This document shows positions 57,770 to 64,000 of a stretch of DNA of 64,000 nucleotides, piece by piece; position 1 is the first letter of the stretch; each line of letters begins with the position of its first letter. Made by a program: the position numbers and the translations under genes. The stretch covers positions 510,922,102-510,986,101 of the forward strand of contig CM062805.1 of assembly GCA_031772625.1 (NCBI GenBank), in the 5' to 3' direction. The notes under the pieces were generated by a model that saw nothing but the letters and a program-made list of their open reading frames with translations, was not told the origin of the DNA and did no database searches. The DNA is from Pinus tabuliformis. Taxonomy: Eukaryota; Streptophyta; Pinopsida; Pinales; Pinaceae.

Positions 57770-59020
57770 GGTGGTTGCGACACATATTTCTACCCATAGG
57801 GAATACCTTCCTTTCTGTGTGTAGCTTGTTCAAGTTTTTGTATTGTCCATTGCACGTTGTTGTTTACCTATTTTAATCATTTTTATCCTGGTGGATGCAG
57901 GTTGGGAGCGAATATGGTGGCTTCACTAGAAATTTCATTTCATGTAACCCCGATCGTTTAGTTGTTAAGATAGGAGTAGGATTATTTCCATATTAGTTTT
58001 CCCTTCCTTGCACTCGTCTTGCATTTATAGTCCGTCATGTTTTTCTTATATTGGTTTTACATCCTGTTTGCCTTCGTCTTTTTTTTCTTGTCTTCTAGTT
58101 TTGTTTTCTTGTTGTGTACTCCTTTCCTCTCATCTTGTTTTTCCCTTTCATGTTGAGTTTTCCTTTTGTTCACCATGCGAATAAATGTTGTGCTTGGACC
58201 TATGTTCTGGCTTTTAAATGGGTATGTGATTGAAGTTCAAAGAGTCTTGTGACACTACAATGCTTGGCCAGTCTTGTGTCCGTGTTCTTTGTGCTTGGTT
58301 GTAACTTTTGGCCGATGAAGTCTTGATGGAAAATACGATCCATCTGTGAGGAAAGTTTTGGTCAAAACATTGAACCCATGTCTAGTCTGGGAAACCTCAT
58401 GCCTATACTTTATTTTTTTCTCTCTGTGTTCAAGCATATCCACCTAGTAGAAATGAAGAAGGGGAAAACCTAAACGAGAAAACCTGAATCAGATGTCTTA
58501 CATGCTTCTCTTAAGGAACAACCTCTTCTACTCCCAATAATTTAGGATCCCTCTTCTGCCCAAAAAATAAATAAGTGCCTATGCACAATACTATTTCAAA
58601 AACTAACAAAGGTGAAAGAAGAGAAAGGGTTCCTATGCAGAGAGGTGAAGCAAGCAACTCCACTGGGATACTATCTAGGCTTGCTGGAAGTGAAGCAATG
58701 TTTCTGTTCCTGGGTGACTCTGTCAGGGTACTATCTAGTCCTAGTGGTAGTGGAGCAACACCAGAGATGAAAAACTTATACTCTAAAAATATCATGCTCA
58801 AGAGCCAAATTACCCTTCTTGCTTTGAAACATTACGATCTCGTTGAATTACTTTGTTGTGTCCAATTGAGTTAGTACAAGGAGAATCATGTTTGTCCACT
58901 GGGAAAGTGGGGAAGTCGAAGTGATCTATACAATGAATCAATACTTCTCAAAATTATAAGGCCCTGTGCAGAAAGTGAACCAAAATAGAGAAGTTGGTAT
59001 TTAACCAATGTGTCACCAAG
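57770..59020 (+). other. LARD-like element internal region, right part
   Basis: No credible enzyme frame; pyrimidine-rich stretch near 58050-58160; a 99-codon frame at 58575-58874 without recognised motif. It runs to the right LTR without a clear purine tract. Confidence 0.4.
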
Positions 59021-61823
59021 TGTTGTAGCAGCTACAAAATCCTCCAAAATTTTGGCTTGCATCCAAATTTCGGATCCTTGGTTTTTCCTTTGATGGTTGC
59101 AAACACTCGATCTCACCCCACAAGCTCTTGTGAACTCTTTTTCACCTTTTGCTTGTTTGACCAACGATCGTCTTTCGGCGTGTTGATTTCTTTGTCATGC
59201 TTGAGGTCTTTATATAGAGAGTTTATAGGCTTTTCTTTGTGTGTTTGGGTTGTCTTCGCTATGTGAACACCCCTCGTACTCACACACAAAGTTGTAAGCA
59301 TTGTTGCACAAGCGTCGTCGTGGTCGTCTGATGGTCTATCACAAGTGTCGTGCTTGTCACTCGTAGCTCTAAGATAGTCTCACGAAGATAATTTTTTGTC
59401 TTTTTGTACTGGTGGTCTGTGTTTTCCAATCTTTGAAGTATGTTAAGTGTGTCATCACAATGTCAAGTCTGGACAAGTTCACTTGATTTCAACACTTAGC
59501 CATTTTCCTAAAGAACTGTCTGACCGAACAACCCTCTTCCATCGGACCCTGACTGAGTTGCACTGCGTAGTATTAGCTCTCAGTGACCCTTCTCTAATGC
59601 CGAGAACTACACAGTGCTTGAGGCTCTCTTCCAAGATAGTTGTATTGTGCAACCGCAGAAGCGAGAAGCTCGTCTTCCTCCTAGAATTGCTCAGAAATTG
59701 CCTCCATGTCTAAACTGAACTACGCATTTCTCAAGCACAGTCATCAAGCCTCCTTCTAGTCCATCGTGAACCTGTACTACACTGAGACTTAGGTCTAGAC
59801 TATCCCCCAAAACTGCAGAAACATGCCAAGAGGTCCCTTGGTGCCTCACTCTGCATTTCCTACAGAAATTGTGCAGTCATGCCCAGCAAATCCCTCTGTT
59901 GCCTTGCTCTGCACTACCTTCAGGAATTGTACAGTCATTCTCAGTTGTCCCCTTGCTGCCTTGCTCTGCACTGTCTTCAGAAATTGCACATTCATGTATG
60001 GCAGCCCCATGCTGCCTGTCCTGCATTGTTCCACAAAACTGCATAAACATGCCTAGAGGTCCCCTGCTTCCTTGCTTTGCACTGCCCGCGAAAAGTGGGC
60101 ATTCAACCCCACCTGATCCCTCTACTTCCTTTCTTTGCACTACCTTTAGGAATTGCGCAGTCATGTCTGGCAGTCCCCCTGATGCATGTCCTGCACTATT
60201 ATCCGAAACTGCACAGTCATTCTTAGCAGGTCCCCTTGCAGCCCTGCCTTTCTCTCCCTTCAGGAACTACGCATAAGTGCCCCCCTCAGGGTCCCACCTT
60301 ATAGTTGCTAGTGTCCATCACTGCACAATTCTGCCTCACACTGGCCACTGCATAGTTTTTCCTGCCAGTGTATATTTTACTCCTAAAATGCCTCATGCCA
60401 GCCTAAGGTGCGCTCTGTGTTGTCTTTGTGGGTTGTCCTCACACCTTGTCACCTGGAACATGAGAACAATGAATCATGTTAGGCTAGGAGCTTTTGGATT
60501 TGTTGTCATCCCGTCATGAGTGAATTGCAGGAACAGGTACACTAATAGATCATGGTGAGATGACGAACGGGATGAAGAAGGAGCACACATGCTAGAAGAC
60601 TTGCTTGCAGCTGGATGGACATACCAAGCCTATCAAGCAACAAGAAAGAGGAACACATGCATTGAACCATCAAGCAAGAACAAGACCATTGAAGACCCTA
60701 CAACACTATGCCATGCAGAGGAGAAGACAAAGCACCCAAAGAGTACATCCATCACTCAACAACACATCTTGACATGGACACCACAGTTAGCCAGTACATA
60801 TCAATAGATTCATGTCAAGTTGCATCATGAGTTGTCTTTGCCACATCACCACTACAGGCCATATCCGTTGTAACTGAATGTAAAGTTAAAGTCCAATGGA
60901 TTCACACAAGAAGTTGAAGATTTATGTCAGTTGAAAAGTCATAGAGGGTAGTATAAGAGTCACAAGGGTTAAGAATCACCCTTGGCTATATATACCCCTC
61001 CCATTGTATGAGAAAAGTACTTTTTACTTTGGCTCCTCCCATATAGCCTTGAGAGTTTGTAGTATGTTCTTTGAGGAGCGAGGAGTGGTTCCAATGTCCC
61101 ACTACTGAGACTAGTGATGTATGTTGTACAGATGTGTCTTGGGAATTTTTCTTAATTCATAAGCATGTTTCAAGCCAACACGTTTTCACACATGTTTTGT
61201 AGATGTTTGTAAGACTACTCTTTAAACATTTGTAATGCATGTTTGCTTAAAATGTACTAATATAGTTGAACTACTTTAGTTATTTTAGTACTTACATTGT
61301 TGAAGATGTTTTGTATTGTTTATTACTATTATCTAGTCCGTGTGGACTACTCCACGGGACATTATACAAACCATTATTGTTTCTTGGTTATATCAATTGT
61401 CACCTCCATGGGGAATACCCTTCTCGATGGTGTACGTGTTTTCCCTTTTAGTTTGGTTTTAACGACTACCACATCCATTGTGGACTACTCTACTGGATTT
61501 TGGATAGGCCCTTTTTGTTTCAGGTGTGTCTCTCCCTGGGTGCTACTACTACCTCTCATCTAGAGGCTCACGTTTACCCTCCCCTTTATAGTAAGAGACC
61601 CAAGACATGAGTTACATTATGCACTCACCAGGCATACTCACATCGCTTTTGAAGATACAAACATAACACTCTCATGAGTTGAACAATAATAGTTAAGGAA
61701 AATCTCTAAAATGGCAACTGGGACATTGTAGCATATGGGACTCCTACACCGAACGGTGTGAGGTCTAGTTGGGACTTCATACTGAGGAGATCCCCTTTGT
61801 TGGCAGGTCCAGCACCGTCAACA
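59021..61823 (+). repeat. LARD-like element, right LTR
   Basis: 2803 bp, tgttgtag..gtcaaca, same internal arrangement as the left LTR with many substitutions and indels; followed by tgagt. Confidence 0.88.
59813..60275. repeat. 57-bp tandem array in right LTR
   Basis: About eight units of 54-60 bp in the same A-B-C-D-A-B-D-E order as in the left LTR. Confidence 0.88.
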
Positions 61824-62008
61824 TGAGTGCACCAACTATAGGACTCCCCTTGAGCGCTTATAAGGGCTAGAAATCCCAACCATCATAGTTATAGTATTAC
61901 AACTACTTCAATAATCCTACTACTATGATGACTCTCTACTAGAGACTGCAACTACCATGGGACTCCCTCTGATTTTTACATACGATGCCCATTATTTCTA
62001 TCCCAGTT
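61824..62008. other. target flank of the LARD-like element
   Basis: Words cccaaccatcatagt and actactatgatga occur here (near 61886 and 61920) and also just left of the element (near 46647 and 46690), so the element landed in a diverged repeat of roughly 130 bp. Confidence 0.5.
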
Positions 62009-62165
62009 GACACCAATGCCAACACATTTTATAACTATGAGATAATGTCAGTTGTTGAACACATATCTTCCATGGTTTTTGACATCAATGCCAACGCATT
62101 TTATAACTATGAGACAATGTCAGTTTTCTAACACATCTCTCCCATGGTTGTCGACATCAATGCCA
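62009..62165. repeat. 72-bp tandem repeat
   Basis: Units start gaca(c/t)caatgccaac at 62009, 62081 and 62153 (two full units plus a partial). 72 bp equals 24 codons, but stops interrupt the frame. Confidence 0.88.
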
Positions 62166-63340
62166 ACACACACTCTTCCACTAGCCATCCAGGCAACGCT
62201 ATTTTTCCAAAAATCTCCTGCTTTGGCGTTGATGGCAACATCTCATCATTTATCCACATTCATGGCCAAACCTCATGCTACTTCCACACTTCTCCTTGCA
62301 TGAGCCACCAATGGCTCTCTCTCCTTTGCATCAGCCATCATAAATTCTCCAATAAGATTCTCACCCCCTTTGACATCAATGGAAAATGGCCACAAGTTGC
62401 TTCTTCTTCCCCTTTCAGTCAGAGATTGAGGATCAAGCTACTAATGTGCATTATGCTTCCGCAAAATTCACTTCAAGGGTTGTTGTCTTCTTTATATGGA
62501 ATTTTAAGTCTGTCACCCAAGCTCAACATTATTATAGCTATTGGTTGTATATTTTCTCTGCCAATTCATCTTTTGTACCAATTAAAAGAAACTAACACCA
62601 ATTAGAATTGCTAATGGTATTGTCGGTGCAAGCAAATACCACCCATTAGTGATGCGTTGAGGATTACTTTTCACCATTTTTTCTGCTACTAGGACTATTC
62701 TCACTCCTCATGAGCATGCTAAGCTCTCTCTCCCCCAACGATCATGCAACCGTATCTAGGGATTTTTTCTTAGATAATACCAATTATACGAAAACATTGT
62801 TACAAATTGAATATTGTATCAGGAAAATTGTTATGACACCTTCTCAAGAAGAGATCTTCATTTACACAAAAATATTACCCCATATGAACCTTTTGTTTAC
62901 TAAACAATATTTCTTCCCGAGGCTAAAAATCATTGTTTGCTATTGCTTACTAAAGCAGCTCCCCTTGAGCTAATTATTTATGATCTCTTGCATTTGCTTC
63001 CTTGATTTTGTATGGGAAATGGTCTTGTGGACCTAATTTAACTGTGGGCCTCTTGTTTTTCCACATTTCTATTGTATCTCTTCCTTTTATCACAACATAA
63101 ATTGTTGTGAAATCCCCCTAAAACCATGTTGATTGGATTCTCCTTTGTATTTCAATGCTGATACATTTGAACTAAAAAAATTCATTATTGTAATTAGCAA
63201 GGGGAATTAACCATGCCTCCAACATTCAGATGCATATCTCTATCTATTCCTTATAGTTTCTTTCATCTTACTTATTTAGCTTCCCTTGAGGAAATTATCT
63301 TCCATCAATGAAGAGAAACAGAGGATCTACTCCTCCTGAG
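62166..63340. other. no gene recognised
   Basis: Short plus-strand frames (62144-62605, 62710-62973) without motifs; words such as ccacattcatggcc and accatgtt suggest decayed retroelement DNA. Confidence 0.35.
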
Positions 63341-63344
63341 TAGT

Positions 63345-63960
63345 ATGTCCTTTTTTCTTTTCCAAACCTTCAATGGTCGAGTTCTGATAGAGGCATTACC
63401 TTCTAGTTTCTTCTTTTCCCATTATTTGGTTCAATGTGCATGGTTGGAGGGCATTCCTACTTCTTCACCCACATTCTCTTGCTTCCTTTCTGCCTTACAG
63501 AGAGGATTTCTACGAGGGTTAGATGATCTTTCTTTTGGTTTATTTCGCCTCTTTTCCACTTTCTCCTTTGACATAGAGCACTGAAGACATACTTGAAATC
63601 CTCTGCTCTTCCATTTCTACTCATATTCAGTGCCTGAATTGCTTCACTTTCTTCTATATCTTGAGGGAAGTTCCTTGTCCTCTTAGATCTTCAATCCATT
63701 GCCTTGTGCCCAAAGTTACCACAATTGCAGTATTCAACATGGATTAAAAATGGGAACAAGGAATTGTCATATCTACCAACATTATTTTCAATCCCTCTAC
63801 TGCTATCAACATGCCTTCTCCTGGCTACTTTGTGCAACCTTGGGTTGCTGCTACCTAACACATATTGTTTTCTTGCATTCCATCTATTGTCGATGGATTT
63901 ATGCCCAAATTTATTTCATGAAAAACAATACCTGTAAAAATGGTTTTAAGTACTTGTTAT
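63345..63960 (-). pseudogene. copia-type gag C-terminal relic with two zinc knuckles
   Basis: Minus-strand reading gives RYCFS, a stop, NKFGHKSIDNRWNARKQYV near 63930-63875 and EYCNCGNFGHKAMD near 63730-63690, two knuckles of the CxxCxxxGHxxxxC kind that lost some Cys residues, joined by a basic Asn/Arg-rich segment, then NFPQDIEESEAIQALNMS. Double knuckles of this form occur in gag of some plant copia lineages. Broken by stops; the protease (expected beyond 63540) is not recognisable. The element enters from the right edge of the window. Confidence 0.55.
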
Positions 63961-64000
63961 CACCCCAAGAAACTCTCCTAGGTTGTAGCTCGGAGATGCT

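Larger units (their letters stand above)
46718..61823 (+). mobile_element. LARD-like giant LTR element
   Basis: 15,106 bp with LTRs 46718-49607 (2890 bp) and 59021-61823 (2803 bp), TG..CA ends and exact target duplication tgagt (46713-46717 and 61824-61828). Without its two nested guests (51968-55824 and 56344-57764) it would be about 9.8 kb. Inside is only a broken gag-like region (49679 onward); no protease, reverse transcriptase or integrase motif could be found, as in large retrotransposon derivatives (LARDs). Orientation is inferred from the gag frame; neither a primer site nor a purine tract is convincing. The LTRs are strongly diverged, so the element is old. Confidence 0.85.

Noticed and set aside
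58511..58874. Pair of opposing 96-99-codon frames
   Set aside because: Overlap each other on opposite strands, no motif on either, inside the LARD-like element.

Overview
The window looks like nuclear DNA from a seed plant with a large, repeat-rich genome. It holds LTR retrotransposons nested inside one another, plant-type non-LTR (LINE) debris, AT-rich degenerate tandem repeats, and no host gene that I can recognise. The mix of chromodomain Ty3/gypsy, Ty1/copia, Tat/Ogre-like gypsy and LARD-like elements would suit a gymnosperm, but nothing here fixes the species.

Layout. 1-3290: decayed first copy of a segmental repeat. 3291-5650: minus-strand LINE ORF1 relic (DUF4283 type plus zinc knuckle), then an array of a small hairpin-forming motif. 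6307-15106: chromodomain gypsy element on the plus strand (TSD tatta), split by a copia element at 9106-12136 (TSD attca) whose single open frame fuses gag to RNase H. 15107-18341: AT-rich DNA built from a degenerate repeat of about 145-160 bp. 18342-20179: insertion with a 14-bp target duplication. 20180-23778: second segmental copy, carrying a solo LTR. 23779 to about 29990: Tat/Ogre-like gypsy, gag-protease only. 29991 to about 37807: a second Tat-like element whose gag is split by a 4.6-kb copia element at 31296-35885. 37808-38270: copia fragment. 38271-42425: third segmental copy, which keeps the empty site of the solo LTR. 42426-46717: decayed repeats. 46718-61823: a 15.1-kb LARD-like element with 2.8-2.9-kb LTRs (TSD tgagt). 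It contains a scrambled chromodomain gypsy derivative (51968-55824, TSD aacaa) and a 1.4-kb TRIM-sized element (56344-57764, TSD tatta). 61824-64000: target flank, a 72-bp tandem repeat and minus-strand gag zinc-knuckle relics.

How the parts relate. At least five LTR insertions have clean TG..CA ends and direct target duplications, so their nesting gives a relative order: hosts older, guests younger. Most are non-autonomous. Two show rearrangements beyond simple decay. The copia element at 9106 keeps an intact gag-RNase H fusion frame with protease, integrase and reverse transcriptase precisely missing. The gypsy derivative at 51968 has pieces in the wrong order (integrase C-terminus before RNase H), and the fusion junction itself is amplified as a 41-codon tandem array. 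These two, the tandemly built LTRs of the 15-kb element and the three-copy segmental repeat are the most unusual things here. I found no rRNA, functional tRNA or CRISPR array.
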